A stretch of 64,000 nucleotides of DNA from an uncultured Collinsella sp. (GTDB taxonomy: Bacteria > Actinomycetota > Coriobacteriia > Coriobacteriales > Coriobacteriaceae): positions 1 to 64,000 of the forward strand of contig CABUDS010000008.1 in NCBI GenBank assembly GCA_902490405.1, in the 5' to 3' direction. Below, in pieces: positions 50,208 through 59,148 of the stretch. The position numbers and the translations under genes are program-made. The notes below the pieces were generated by a model, which ran no database searches, had not been told where the DNA came from, and saw nothing but the letters and a program-made list of their open reading frames with translations. How positions within the stretch are numbered: the first letter of the stretch is position 1; each line of letters opens with the position of its first letter.

Positions 50208-52097
50208 ATGATTGAGCTGCTCAGGCGTTTTGGCGGTAAGTTTCGCCGCTATATGGTGATTGGTCCTGCGTGCAAGCTGATCGAAGTGATCTTTGACCTG
50301 CTGACGCCGCTGGTGATTGCCCAGATGATTGATAAGGGTATCGGCGCACACGACGTGAACGCCGTCGTCCACTACGGTATGGTGCTTGGCGCCATGGCCG
50401 TGATCGGCATCTCGTTTACGCTTGTCTGCCAAAAGATGGCCGCGCTCACCTCGCAGGGCATGGGTACCGATATCCGTGGTGCGCTCTACCAGCACATCAA
50501 CAAGCTGAGCTATGCCGAACTCGACCGCTTCGGCACGCCGTCGCTCATCACGCGCATTACCAACGACGTCAACCAGGTTCAGCTCGCCGTGGCGCTGGGC
50601 GTGCGCATGCTCATCCGCTGGCCCTTCTTGGCGGTGGGCTCCATGTGCGCGGCCCTTGCCATCGACCTTAAGCTCGGCATCATCTTTTTGATCTGCACGC
50701 CCGCTATCGGCCTGGTGTTTTGGTTTGTCATGGCGCGCTGCATCCCGTACTACAAGCAGCTGCAGGCAAAGCTCGACCGCATCGCGCTTATCTGCCGCGA
50801 AGGCCTTTCAGGCGCTCGCGTGGTTCGCGCCTTCGTGCGCGAGGACCACGAGCGCGAGCGCTTTGCCCAAGCTGCCGATGACCAGGCCAATACTGCCATC
50901 GCGGTGGGTAAGCTCTCGTCGATCCTTAATCCCGTCACGTTTTTGGTGATGAACCTGGGCGTGTGCGCCATCCTGTGGGTGGGTGGCATCCAGGTCAACG
51001 TGGGTGAGCTCACGCAGGGTCAGGTCATGGCGTTTGTGAACTACATGACGCAGACCCTGACCTCCATCGTGTACGTCGCCAACCTGGTTGTGGTCTTTAC
51101 CAAGGCGAGCGCCAGTGCGTCGCGTATCAACGAGGTGCTCAATTGCGTGCCGAGCATCACCGACGAGGGCAACCAGCCGGTCGCGCTGCCCAAGCCGGGC
51201 GTGACGGGCAATGCTGCTCCGGTCTCTGCGCTGAGCTTTGACCATGCGAGTTTTTCGTTTGGCGCGGGCGCGGCAAATGCCGTGAGCGATGTGACCCTGG
51301 AGCTGCCGCTGGGCAAAACGCTCGGCATTATCGGCGGCACGGGCAGCGGCAAGTCCACGCTCGTCTCGCTTATTCCGCGCCTATACGATGCGAGTACCGG
51401 CAGCGTGAGCGTGATGGGCGCCGACGTGCGCACCTGGCCGCTCGACCAGTTGCGCCGTGTGGTCGCGACTGTTCCGCAGCGCGCGTCGCTGGTGAGCGGC
51501 ACCATCCGCAGCAACCTGACCTGGCGTGACGAGACGGCGACCGACGAGGAGCTCTGGGCAGCGCTTGATATGGCGCAGGCGAGCGAGTTCGTGCGCAACA
51601 AGCCGCAGGGGCTCGACGCCCCGGTCGAGGCGGGCGGCAAGAACTTTAGCGGTGGCCAGCGCCAGCGTCTGACCATCGCGCGCGCCCTAGTGGACTCGCC
51701 ACAGGTCCTGATCATGGACGACTCCGCCTCGGCACTTGACTTTAAGACCGACGCGGCGCTTCGCCATGCCATTCGCGAGCGCAGCGGTCGCGGTGCCGCC
51801 GAGGGCGGTCTGTCGCTCACGACTGTCATCGTGAGCCAGCGCGTCTCGACCGTGCGCGATGCCGACATGATCTGCGTACTCGACCACGGCTCGGTTGCGG
51901 GTCTGGGCACGCATGACGAGCTGTACGCAAGCTGCCAGCTCTACCGCGAGATTTGCCAGTCGCAGCTGCGCCGCGAGGAGCTCGAGGGTCAGCAGGGGAG
52001 CGCGACGCCCGCGTCCACTCCAAGTCCTGCGCCCGCCCCAGGCGCCGCATCCGGCCCGACGGCCTCCGCATCCACTTGCGCAAAGGAGGGCTGCTAA
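50208..52097 (+). CDS. Heterodimeric ABC exporter subunit A, second pair
   Basis: 629 residues: six-span membrane domain, then ATPase. Walker A GGTGSGKSTLVSLIP, signature FSGGQRQRLTIARAL and a Walker B lacking the catalytic Glu (VLIMDDSASALD). The C-terminal tail (about 45 residues) is Ala, Pro and Ser-rich. The start at 50208 has AGGGAG 9 bp upstream; in-frame upstream starts would add about 19 residues. It is co-transcribed with the next gene (no gap). No regulator is adjacent, in contrast to the MarR-linked pair. Confidence 0.92.
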   Translation: MIELLRRFGGKFRRYMVIGPACKLIEVIFDLLTPLVIAQMIDKGIGAHDVNAVVHYGMVLGAMAVIGISFTLVCQKMAALTSQGMGTDIRGALYQHINKLSYAELDRFGTPSLITRITNDVNQVQLAVALGVRMLIRWPFLAVGSMCAALAIDLKLGIIFLICTPAIGLVFWFVMARCIPYYKQLQAKLDRIALICREGLSGARVVRAFVREDHERERFAQAADDQANTAIAVGKLSSILNPVTFLVMNLGVCAILWVGGIQVNVGELTQGQVMAFVNYMTQTLTSIVYVANLVVVFTKASASASRINEVLNCVPSITDEGNQPVALPKPGVTGNAAPVSALSFDHASFSFGAGAANAVSDVTLELPLGKTLGIIGGTGSGKSTLVSLIPRLYDASTGSVSVMGADVRTWPLDQLRRVVATVPQRASLVSGTIRSNLTWRDETATDEELWAALDMAQASEFVRNKPQGLDAPVEAGGKNFSGGQRQRLTIARALVDSPQVLIMDDSASALDFKTDAALRHAIRERSGRGAAEGGLSLTTVIVSQRVSTVRDADMICVLDHGSVAGLGTHDELYASCQLYREICQSQLRREELEGQQGSATPASTPSPAPAPGAASGPTASASTCAKEGC

Positions 52098-53957
52098 ATG
52101 AATCCGTATACTTCTTCCGGTTCGGTCGCCACGATGACGGCCAACGTGTCCGGCAACGATAACCTCAACGACTTGGGTGACGGCCCGCGTCAGCCCGGCG
52201 ACCCCGAGCGCTACCCCGTGGGCGCGGTAACTCGCCGCCTGCTGGGCTACGTTCGCCCGCATCGCATTTCGTTTACGGCGTCGTTTGTGAGCGCTGCCAT
52301 CTCGGTGATCTTACAACTCTATACGCCCATCCTCATCGGCGAGGGCATCGACCTCATCGTTGCCGCCGGGCAGGTGGACTTTGACGCGCTGCTGCCGCTC
52401 GTCACCAAGCTTGCGATTGTCGTGGTGGGCGCGGCGGCCTTCCAGTGGCTGCAGGGCTACTGCGTCAACCGCCTGTCCTACGAGACAGTGCGCGACATGC
52501 GCGTGGAGGCGAGCGACAAGCTCAGCCGCATGCCGCTCAGCTTTATCGACAGCCATGCCCATGGCGACCTTATGAGCCGCGTAGTCAACGACGTCGACCA
52601 GGTGGGCGATGGTCTGCTGCAGGGCTTCACGCAGCTCTTTACCGGCGTTATCACCATTGTGGGCACGCTCGCGTTTATGCTCTCCATCAACCTGACCATG
52701 ACGCTCGTGGTGGTGCTCGTCACGCCGCTTTCCATCTTTGCGGCCGGCGCCATCGCAAAGCTCTCAAATAAGAGCTTTGCGGCCCAACAGCGCATCCAGG
52801 GCCAGCTCGGCGGCCATATCGAGGAGTATGTGGGCGAGCAAAAGCTCGTGGACGCGTTTGCCTACGGCCCGAGCGCTCAGCAGCGCTTCGACGCCCTCAA
52901 CGCCGAGCTTTATGCGGCAGGCGAGCGCGCGCAGTTTATGGGCTCGCTTTCCAACCCCGGTACGCGCTTTATCAATAACATCATCTACGCCGTGGTTGCC
53001 GTCATCGGCTGCGTGGGCGTGATCACGGGCGTGCCCGCGGCGCTCACGGTGGGCGGCGTGCAGATCTTCCTGTCCTATGCCAACCAGTACACTAAGCCGT
53101 TCAACGAGGTCACCAACGTCATTACGCAAATCCAGACGGCGTATGCCTCGGCGCGTCGTATGTTTGCGCTGCTCGACGCCAGCGAGCAAGAGCCCGATGC
53201 GCCAGATGCCGTGGAGCTTGCCGCCCCGCAGGGCGAGGTGGCCTTTGAGCATGTGGACTTTAGCTATGTGCCCGACCGCAAGCTGCTGCAGGATATCTGC
53301 ATCGAGGCCAAGCCCGGCATGCGCTTTGCCCTGGTCGGTCCCACGGGCTGCGGCAAGACGACGCTCATCAACCTGCTGCTGCGTTTTTACGATATCGATG
53401 CCGGCCGCATCTCGGTAGACGGGCGTTCGTCGCGCGACTACACGCGCTCGAGCCTGCGCCGCGCCTTTGGCATGGTGCTGCAGGACACTTGGCTGTTCGA
53501 GGGCACGGTGGCGGAAAACATCGCTTACGGTTGCCCAGATGCCACGCGCGAGCAGGTTATCGAGGCGGCCAAGCGCGCGCATGCGCATAAGTTTATCGTG
53601 CAGCTGCCAGGCGGCTACGATACGGTGATTGGCGAGGACGGCGGCACGTTTAGCCAGGGTCAAAAACAGCTGCTGTGCATCGCGCGCGTCATGCTCACCG
53701 ATCCGGCGATTCTGCTGCTGGACGAGGCGACGTCGAGCATCGATACGCGTACCGAGCTGCAGGTGCAGGCGGCATTCGACGAGCTCATGGCCGGTCGCAC
53801 AAGCTTTGTCGTGGCACACCGCCTGAGCACCATCCGCAACGCCGACTGCATTCTGGTGATGCGCGACGGCCAGATTATCGAGCGCGGCACACACGACGAG
53901 CTGCTGGAGGCAGACGGCTTCTATGCCGAACTCTACCGCAGCCAGTTTGCCCAGTAA
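52098..53957 (+). CDS. Heterodimeric ABC exporter subunit B, second pair
   Basis: 619 residues: a 45-residue hydrophilic leader, then six membrane spans and the ATPase (Walker A GPTGCGKTTLINLLL, signature FSQGQKQLLCIARVM, Walker B LLLDEATSSID). It supplies the catalytic Glu to the dimer. Its start follows the upstream stop directly, with AAAGGAGG inside the end of the preceding gene. The leader (SVATMTANVSGNDNLNDLGD) is probably cytoplasmic. Likely function is multidrug or lipid/peptide efflux; substrate unknown. The gene ends 29 bp before a convergent ATPase gene. Confidence 0.92.
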   Translation: MNPYTSSGSVATMTANVSGNDNLNDLGDGPRQPGDPERYPVGAVTRRLLGYVRPHRISFTASFVSAAISVILQLYTPILIGEGIDLIVAAGQVDFDALLPLVTKLAIVVVGAAAFQWLQGYCVNRLSYETVRDMRVEASDKLSRMPLSFIDSHAHGDLMSRVVNDVDQVGDGLLQGFTQLFTGVITIVGTLAFMLSINLTMTLVVVLVTPLSIFAAGAIAKLSNKSFAAQQRIQGQLGGHIEEYVGEQKLVDAFAYGPSAQQRFDALNAELYAAGERAQFMGSLSNPGTRFINNIIYAVVAVIGCVGVITGVPAALTVGGVQIFLSYANQYTKPFNEVTNVITQIQTAYASARRMFALLDASEQEPDAPDAVELAAPQGEVAFEHVDFSYVPDRKLLQDICIEAKPGMRFALVGPTGCGKTTLINLLLRFYDIDAGRISVDGRSSRDYTRSSLRRAFGMVLQDTWLFEGTVAENIAYGCPDATREQVIEAAKRAHAHKFIVQLPGGYDTVIGEDGGTFSQGQKQLLCIARVMLTDPAILLLDEATSSIDTRTELQVQAAFDELMAGRTSFVVAHRLSTIRNADCILVMRDGQIIERGTHDELLEADGFYAELYRSQFAQ

Positions 53958-53985
53958 GCAAGCCCGTGGGGCATGTAACGCAGCG

Positions 53986-55251
53986 CTAGGGCGCGAGTGC
54001 GTCAACGGGGGCAACGATAATGCCCTCGGGCGTTGTATGGGCCGGCATGCCGAACCCGATGACGATGAGCTTGGCCGCGGGTGGTCTCTCGCCGCGCTCG
54101 ACAAGTTTGCGCTCGAGCCGAAGCAGGTTTGCAGATGCCTCGGGGATCTGCGGACTTCCGAGTTTTACTTCCACGGCAATCCAAGTTCCATCGCGCCTAT
54201 GTATAACGGCATCGACCTCGAGATCGTCGGCGTCATGGTAGTGGGACACCGATGAGTCATTTGCGGCTGCATAGACCTTAAGGTCGTGCAGGACGAGGGA
54301 TTCGAAGAGCAGTCCCAGCGTCTTCGGGTCGGATGCCAATGACTCCGGATTTGCTCCGAGCAGTGCGACGGCAAGCGAAGGGTCGGCGAGGTGCCTTTTC
54401 GCACTTTGCCGCAGCTTTACCGGAGACCTGAGCGCCGGATGCCAGGCCGGGATATCATCGATGATGTGTATTCTGCGCAAGGCATCCGTATAGCGCCGCA
54501 GCGTACTTCTCGATACATCACCGCCGAGGTCTTTCTCAAGAGACTTTTCGCCGGCAAGAGTGGATTCGTTGCGCGCAAGCGAAGACAGAAGAGCTCTGAC
54601 TTTCTCCGGGTCACGCTTCACGCCGTCAACCCTCGAAACATCCGATTCGCAGACACCGTCGATGTAGGCAGCGGATATACGCATTGCATCGGCAGTCGTC
54701 TTGCCAACCGCCTGAGGCCAACCACCACGACATAGCAAATCGGCAATATCGGCGATGCCGTTGATGGATCCAAGTGCCGCTTTGATGGGGCATCCGTTAA
54801 GCAGCGATTCGAGCGAGACCGCCCCTGAGGAAACCCCGAGTTCGGCCAGAGTCATTGTTTCCATGCGCAAGCGTGATATGCGCCCGATGCCGCTGTGCAT
54901 CGGTTGGTCGGCGTCGTTTGGTGTTGCTGACCCCGTAAGCAAAAACTGCCCTGGCTCACCGGTCCGACGATCGCATTCGAAACGTATCGCGTCCCACAGT
55001 TTTGGCTCTTCCTGCCACTCATCGATGAGTCTCGGCGTTGCGCCGACTATTGCTTGAGCTGGATCGATCCTGGCAAGCTGCAGTGCGGCAAAGTCTCCGG
55101 CAGGGTCGGAGAGAGACAGCGATGATTCAGCGAATCGCTGGGCCGTAGTCGTCTTTCCGCACCACTTCGGTCCCTGAATGAGCACGGCACCAAAAATGCC
55201 AAGATCGCGTTCGATTGAGCGATCGATACATCTACTCATATACCTAGTCAT
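53986..55251 (-). CDS. AAA ATPase with DUF4143-type C-terminus, copy 2
   Basis: About 421 residues. Walker A GPKWCGKTTTAQRFAE (about 30-45), Walker B RLIDEWQEEP, sensor LLTGSATPND. The C-terminus has the nuclease-like VDAVIHRRDGTWIAVEVKLG, where Asp, Glu and Lys match a restriction-endonuclease-type core. It has the same domain plan as 26922-28127 but is only distantly similar. Start 55251 or 55266: the former has GGGAAG upstream. The upstream region has an unusual 23-bp tandem array (55306-55443). Function unknown. Confidence 0.87.
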   Translation of the reverse strand: MTRYMSRCIDRSIERDLGIFGAVLIQGPKWCGKTTTAQRFAESSLSLSDPAGDFAALQLARIDPAQAIVGATPRLIDEWQEEPKLWDAIRFECDRRTGEPGQFLLTGSATPNDADQPMHSGIGRISRLRMETMTLAELGVSSGAVSLESLLNGCPIKAALGSINGIADIADLLCRGGWPQAVGKTTADAMRISAAYIDGVCESDVSRVDGVKRDPEKVRALLSSLARNESTLAGEKSLEKDLGGDVSRSTLRRYTDALRRIHIIDDIPAWHPALRSPVKLRQSAKRHLADPSLAVALLGANPESLASDPKTLGLLFESLVLHDLKVYAAANDSSVSHYHDADDLEVDAVIHRRDGTWIAVEVKLGSPQIPEASANLLRLERKLVERGERPPAAKLIVIGFGMPAHTTPEGIIVAPVDALAP

Positions 55252-55305
55252 CGTACTTCCCGCCATTCAAAGAAACATCTCGTTTTATAGCATCTTACCA
55301 GCGCG

Positions 55306-55443
55306 TAAAACATTTTGACGAAAAACCATGACACAATTTGACGGTATTTCGTGAAACAAATTGACGATATTATATGAAACAATTTGACGGCGTTTTGTGA
55401 AACAGTTTTTCGGCCATTCGTGAAACGTTCTGCGGCGGTTTCA
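55306..55443. repeat. Six in-register 23-bp tandem repeats
   Basis: Units start at 55306, 55329, 55352, 55375, 55398 and 55421, each exactly 23 bp with no gap or spacer. The consensus begins TGAAACAATTTGACGG and ends in a T-rich part. The second to fourth units are most alike; the outer ones are more decayed (TGAAAC is kept to the last). The array is AT-rich in a high-GC region and lies between the divergent DUF4143-type ATPase and flavodoxin genes. It is iteron-like in layout; 23 is not a multiple of 3, so coding is not expected. Confidence 0.85.
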
Positions 55444-55592
55444 ATCCGAAGTACATACTGTTCGAAATCTGTCCAAAGATGTCGTCTGCGTCGCCAATCG
55501 ACAGACGGTGGTTTACATCTGTCACGTTAGTACTAAGATATTCATCTAATAAATTGCATTAGTGGCTTTAGTTTTGGGGGAAACGAGGCAAC

Positions 55593-56150
55593 GTGACTAT
55601 GACGTGCTCTTTGGTGGTTAACAGCAAGAGCGGTAATACCAGGATGGTTTCGGGTGCGATCAAGCGCGCTCTGCAGGCTGCGGGCGTTGAGTTTGTCCAT
55701 GCCGCGGCGTTGAGCGACGATGCGGACGCAGATCAGGTTGCGCTCGAGGCGCAGGGCGCCTGCGCGGCCGACACGGTGCTCGTCGGTTTTTGGTGCGACA
55801 AGGGCGCGTGCACGCCTTCGGTCGCGGCGTTGCTCTCCGCCTTGCACGGTAAGCGCGTCTTCCTGTTTGGCACCTGCGGCTTTGGGGCCGACCAGAGCTA
55901 TTATCAGCAGATTATCGACCGCGTAACTTCCAATTTGGCCGTGGATGCCGAGCTTGCGGGCTGGGCGATGTGTCAGGGTAAGATGGGCCCTGCGGTCAAA
56001 CAGCGCTACGAGGCCATGCTCGAGCAAGATCCCGACAACGCCCGATTTAAGATGCTGCTCGACAACTGGGTTGCCGCGAAGGACCATCCCACCAAGGAAG
56101 ATCTGGACAACATGGCTGCAGCCGCCAAAAAGGCCGTGCTGGGCGAGTAG
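55593..56150 (+). CDS. Flavodoxin-family protein
   Basis: 185 residues. The FMN phosphate loop is near the N-terminus (VVNSKSGNTRMVSGAI, about 8-23), VLVGFWCDKGACTP and FLFGTCGFGADQSYY are the next loops of the fold, so it resembles flavodoxin-like electron carriers of gut anaerobes. C-terminal 50 residues (MLEQDPDNARFKMLLDNWVA) extend past a normal short flavodoxin. GTG at 55593 or ATG at 55599 can serve as start; GAGG lies just upstream. Redox partner unknown. A strong terminator follows. Confidence 0.85.
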   Translation: MTMTCSLVVNSKSGNTRMVSGAIKRALQAAGVEFVHAAALSDDADADQVALEAQGACAADTVLVGFWCDKGACTPSVAALLSALHGKRVFLFGTCGFGADQSYYQQIIDRVTSNLAVDAELAGWAMCQGKMGPAVKQRYEAMLEQDPDNARFKMLLDNWVAAKDHPTKEDLDNMAAAAKKAVLGE

Positions 56151-56190
56151 GCCGCCGCTCGCGGTGCCGCGCGTTCAATCGTACAAACGT

Positions 56191-56222
56191 GAAAGCCTCG
56201 AAATTCTCGAGGCTTTTTTCTT
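56191..56222 (+). terminator. Terminator after flavodoxin gene
   Basis: AAAGCCTCGA/TCGAGGCTTT (56191-56200 with 56206-56215) followed by TTTTCTT. Confidence 0.92.
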
Positions 56223-56336
56223 GACACTTGTGGGCGCAACCGTGGCAAGCGTTTGGGGGTGACATTTTCCATCACCCCGATGACGAGACCGTCCTGGACG
56301 ACACGCTCGCATGCGTTCGCTGGATGTATTCAGAGC

Positions 56337-56463
56337 GGGACGGACTTTCCGGATGGATGGGGATTCGGAAAGTGCGTCCCAGAATTTGCCTTTGGAGTGG
56401 GATGCAGTTTCCCAACGGAGCCACAAGCGGAAACTGCATCCCATTCCGGACGTGAATTCTGGG
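56337..56463. repeat. Tandem palindrome cluster
   Basis: First hairpin: GGGACGGACTTTCCG/CGGAAAGTGCGTCCC (56337-56351 with 56366-56380). Second: TGGGATGCAGTTTCC/GGAAACTGCATCCCA (56398-56412 with 56429-56443). CCCAGAATT/AATTCTGGG (56378-56386 with 56455-56463) encloses the second. A third GGGACACGGTTTCC follows at 56461. All are variants of one GGGA-N6-TTTCC unit. It occupies the gap 56151-56634 with no gene. Confidence 0.7.
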
Positions 56464-56480
56464 ACACGGTTTCCGGATGC

Positions 56481-56505
56481 AAAAAAGGCCACAAGACGTG
56501 GCCTT
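56481..56505 (-). terminator. Terminator of the LTA-synthase-like gene
   Basis: AAGGCCAC/GTGGCCTT (56485-56492 with 56498-56505); on the minus strand it is followed by TTTTTT. Confidence 0.8.
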
Positions 56506-56634
56506 CGACTTATATATGTTCAGCGGATACCCCTATGACAAGCCGCGCTCCAACAACATGGCGTCTGTCCGAGCAGGGAACCTTATATGCCTCCGCCCGG
56601 ACAGGCGTTTCAGTTATGAACTCGCAGCTAGTCG

Positions 56635-58935
56635 CTACTTGATCTTGGTCGTGCCCGGCGCTAGGTTGGGGTCGGTCTCGTTGGCCTCGGTCTGGAAGTG
56701 CTCCGTATAGACGTTCTTGCCGTCGCGGAACATCTCGTAGTACTGCATCTTGGCGTAATCCTCGCGCGCCTTGGTGGCGGCTGCGGCAGCGGCGTCGTCA
56801 CCGGTGACGTTGGAGGAAAGCGCCCAGCGCAGGCTGGCGTCCTCGTAGCCCACGGAGTTGATGGCGGGCAGCGACTCGCGCAGCGTCATATGCGCCTTCT
56901 GGTAGTCGGTCAGCGGTGCGCCGATCAGCTGCATGAGCTGGGTGGACAGGTAGTTGGTGGACAGGTCGTCTGTCTCACTCGTCTGGTCGCAACCGGCAAC
57001 GTCGTAGTTGGCCCAGATGATGTAGTCGGTCTGCCACAAGCGCTCTTGGTGGGTGGCGTCGTCCTCGCCGGTAAACCACTTATCGTTGAACTTGGACGGG
57101 AAGAACGGCTGGTGGTCGCCCCAGAACACCACGACTACCTTACGGTCGAGCTTGCTCAGGGCGTTGAGGAAGTAGCGAAGCGCCTGGTCGGACTGCTCGA
57201 TGCACGAGACGTACTCGTCGACATCGGACAGCGTGCCGTCCTCGACGGTCTTGGCGTCCAGATCGGTCGTGTCGATGTTGAGGTGCATCTGCTTATCTGC
57301 CGGCAGCAGGCCCGTGTCGTAGCCCGAGTGGTTCTGCATGGTCACATCGAAGATGAACTGGGGGTCGGCGTTCTGGTCGAGCAGCTCCAGAATCTTGTCG
57401 TAGGTAGCCTGGTCGGTCACCATGCCGCGCAGGGTATCGGCGCCCTGGAAATCGTTGATGGACAGGAACTGGTCAAAGCCAAAGTCCTTATAGACGTTCT
57501 CGCGGTTCCAGTTGGTGGCGTGGTTGGGGTGCATGGCCGTGGTGGAATAGCCGAGCGATTTGAACTGCTCTGCCAGGTTTCCAGTCGTTTCCATGTTGTA
57601 GATGGTGTAGGGGTACACGCCCGAGCCCAGGTTGGCCATGGAGTTGCCGGTCATAAACTCAAACTCGGTATTGGCGGTACCGCCGCCGTAGGCGCTCACA
57701 TAGAGCTTGCCGCGGCTGAGGCAGTTGGACAGGTTCTTAAAGTACTGCGGGCCCTCGTAGCCGGCGCGCATGTTCTGGTAGATGGACAGGTCCGAGAAGG
57801 TCTCGTTCATGATGGCGATGACCGTGGGCTTCTCGCTGTCGAATTGCTCCTTTGCGGCGGCGCGCTCGTCGCTCTTGGCCGCGTCGGACTTGTCGTAGGC
57901 CTTGGCGTACTTTTTGAGCGTGGCCTTGGCATCGTCGACGGAGTAGTCGGCGGGTTTGGGCGGCTTGATGGACTGCGCCGCACTAATAAAGGCAGGCAGG
58001 TAGCCCTCGCGCCAGTAGCTCTCGAGCGGACGCCAGGTGTAGACGGTGATGCCGAGAGTGTTGTAGTAGTCGATGAGCGTGACATGCGCGGTCACACCGC
58101 CCAGGCATAGCACTGCCAAGAGCAGGTTGGTGAGCAGCATGCGCTTGGCGTTGGCGGCGCCCTTCTGACGGTGCGGTGCCACCAGGCCGGCGTACTCGCA
58201 CAGCAGCATGGCGATGGCGGTAAAGCCCATGGACAGCACGCAGAACAGCGAGATCGAGAAGGTGTAGCCGTTGCCGGCGACCGCGGCGGCGGTGGAGATG
58301 GCCGAAAGGTCGCCCGGCTGGATGGGCATGGATTTAAACGTGATGACGAAGAACTCGGCAATGCCCAGGACAAAGAGGGCAAAGGCCAGGACCGCGGGAG
58401 CTGCGCCGTGGCGCTGGAATAGGAAGAACAGGCCGGTCATGAGCACGGTGATGATGGCCCACTCGAGCAGGATGCACAGGGGGTAGACCCAGGTAAAGTC
58501 GTGGTTGGACGAGACCTCCATGCCCAGCAGCGCAAAGACGCCGGCGAGCAGCAGGCACAGGACGGCGGCGACGAGCGGTTTGCCCACAAAGGCGCCGCGC
58601 AGGCGGGCGAGCTTGCCAGTGGGGGCGGGAGCGTCGGCCGAGGCGAACGCAAAGACGCGCGGGGCGATGCGGTCGCGGGCGATGCTGGCCCAAGCGCAGC
58701 CGGTGAGGATGGCGTTGGTCAGGATGAGCATCACAAAGGCGAGCGGCTCGTTTTGCGCGACGAGACCAATAGCGCCCCAGACAGTCAAAAAGAGCTGGAA
58801 CAGGCCAAAGGCGACGCTCCACCCAAGAGCGCTTTTGGCAACGGTGCCCGACTTTGCGCAAACGGCCTTGGCCTCGCGCAAGACAAGGTAGACGGTCGCC
58901 GCAAGACCGACGAGCGAGATGGCGGCAGCGAACAT
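56635..58935 (-). CDS. LTA-synthase-family sulfatase, membrane bound
   Basis: 766 residues. About nine or ten membrane spans in the first 300 residues, then an extracellular sulfatase-fold domain. The metal and nucleophile area is IAIMNETFSDLSIYQN, with TGNSMANLGSGVYPYTIYNM and HPNHATNWNRENVYKDFGFD, and VVVFWGDHQPFF near the end. Related enzymes polymerise glycerol-phosphate lipoteichoic acid or add phosphoglycerol to glycans. Which polymer is made here is not known. The start at 58935 has GAGGAG 7 bp upstream. The transmembrane part is larger than the five spans of LtaS, as in many actinobacterial members. Confidence 0.88.
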   Translation of the reverse strand: MFAAAISLVGLAATVYLVLREAKAVCAKSGTVAKSALGWSVAFGLFQLFLTVWGAIGLVAQNEPLAFVMLILTNAILTGCAWASIARDRIAPRVFAFASADAPAPTGKLARLRGAFVGKPLVAAVLCLLLAGVFALLGMEVSSNHDFTWVYPLCILLEWAIITVLMTGLFFLFQRHGAAPAVLAFALFVLGIAEFFVITFKSMPIQPGDLSAISTAAAVAGNGYTFSISLFCVLSMGFTAIAMLLCEYAGLVAPHRQKGAANAKRMLLTNLLLAVLCLGGVTAHVTLIDYYNTLGITVYTWRPLESYWREGYLPAFISAAQSIKPPKPADYSVDDAKATLKKYAKAYDKSDAAKSDERAAAKEQFDSEKPTVIAIMNETFSDLSIYQNMRAGYEGPQYFKNLSNCLSRGKLYVSAYGGGTANTEFEFMTGNSMANLGSGVYPYTIYNMETTGNLAEQFKSLGYSTTAMHPNHATNWNRENVYKDFGFDQFLSINDFQGADTLRGMVTDQATYDKILELLDQNADPQFIFDVTMQNHSGYDTGLLPADKQMHLNIDTTDLDAKTVEDGTLSDVDEYVSCIEQSDQALRYFLNALSKLDRKVVVVFWGDHQPFFPSKFNDKWFTGEDDATHQERLWQTDYIIWANYDVAGCDQTSETDDLSTNYLSTQLMQLIGAPLTDYQKAHMTLRESLPAINSVGYEDASLRWALSSNVTGDDAAAAAATKAREDYAKMQYYEMFRDGKNVYTEHFQTEANETDPNLAPGTTKIK

Positions 58936-59148
58936 GCTGAGACTCCTCACAAACTAAAACCTACGAAAGCGGGGATTTACCCGATTGTTACCAAGATATG
59001 CGCAGCAATTGGTGGCTGCGCACAACAACCAGCCATATTAACGCGCGCGTGTGGCGGTGTGGCGCAATGTAGTGGCGACCTGCGCGATAATGGACGGGAA
59101 TTACACGGAAACGTAAAGGCTTCTTAAAGAAATGGCGAGGATGAGGCG

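Noticed and set aside
55306..55443. CRISPR or coding tandem repeat
   Set aside because: There are no spacers, and the 23-bp period shifts frame at each unit.
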